From Bursaphelenchus xylophilus (lineage: Eukaryota; Nematoda; Chromadorea; Rhabditida; Aphelenchoididae), in contig CAJFCV020000005.1 in the NCBI GenBank assembly GCA_904066235.2, positions 10,597,501-10,661,500 of the forward strand: a DNA stretch of 64,000 nt. The letters run 5' to 3'. This document shows, piece after piece, positions 63,938 through 64,000 of the stretch. The notes under the pieces are model-generated. The model was given only the letters and a program-made list of their open reading frames with translations. It searched no databases and was not told the DNA's origin. The translations under genes were made by a program, and so were the position numbers. The first letter of the stretch is position 1, and every line of letters starts with the position of its first letter.

Positions 63938-64000
63938 ATGATTTTGGCTCCCGAAGAAATCGAAGAGCTCAAACTTTTTCGAAAAATTTCAAACAGAGCT
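63938..64000 (+). CDS. Possible start of a further gene, cut by the window
   Basis: An ATG at 63938 opens a frame (MILAPEEIEELKLFRKIS) running off the window. The codons look coding and it lies 59 bases after the previous stop, but there is no clear acceptor and only 21 codons are visible. It could instead be a later exon of the FLYWCH-like gene. Confidence 0.25.
   Translation, partial: MILAPEEIEELKLFRKISNRA

Overview
The window is nuclear DNA of a nematode, most likely a rhabditid. The evidence is: two Caenorhabditis-type (LYS, GH25) lysozymes, a glutamate-gated chloride channel with the invertebrate GluCl pore signature, short introns with TTTTCAG or TTTTAG acceptors, a possible two-gene operon, and a BEL/Pao element carrying a phlebovirus-like envelope as nematode Cer elements do. 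Few bases are host coding sequence. Most of the window is transposon-derived, and all exon boundaries given here were placed by eye from splice signals and reading frame.

Host genes, left to right: two tandem minus-strand lysozyme-like genes (114-1889 and 2443-4368), both with the GH25 DxE pair replaced; a plus-strand claudin-like four-TM protein (15564-17565); a small secreted protein of unknown function (45549-47114); an 11-exon GluCl subunit (53451-60169); an unrecognised five-exon gene with E2F-like sites upstream (61433-62911); and, about 165 bases after a polyadenylation signal, a FLYWCH-like zinc-finger gene (63248-63879) that may be its operon partner.

The main object is a complete LTR retroelement on the minus strand (28803-41900). 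It has two 462-base LTRs that look identical, the 5-base target duplication GTCTT, and a primer-binding site matching the tRNA-Trp 3' end. One long frame encodes gag, zinc knuckles, aspartic protease, a TK1-type thymidine kinase domain, reverse transcriptase, RNase H, integrase and the start of a phlebovirus-type envelope. The envelope is split by a 1.8-kb TTAA foldback element and resumes beyond it. Between env and the 3' LTR lies an extra 482-residue ORF with a J domain, a coiled coil, gag-like zinc knuckles and a RING-H2 finger. The thymidine kinase inside a retrotransposon polyprotein and the J/RING protein are the strongest candidates for an undescribed system: a retroelement that carries its own nucleotide-salvage enzyme and a host-machinery adaptor.

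The rest is dense non-autonomous elements. Family A is about 245-base TA-flanked MITEs starting CAGTG. Family B is about 150-base MITEs with CTGTCGGGAAAATAATG termini in two internal subtypes, called GTGG and GAGC here, plus a 15-unit tandem array of its terminus. Family C has GTGCGACGCTCAGATTTT ends. Family D has GGGGCTAAGGTAGTACA ends. Family E is elements packed with the 9-mer GCACNGTGC. Family F is 1.8-kb TTAA foldbacks with tRNA-like Pol III boxes in each arm. There are several further foldbacks. Many sit in introns of the host genes.
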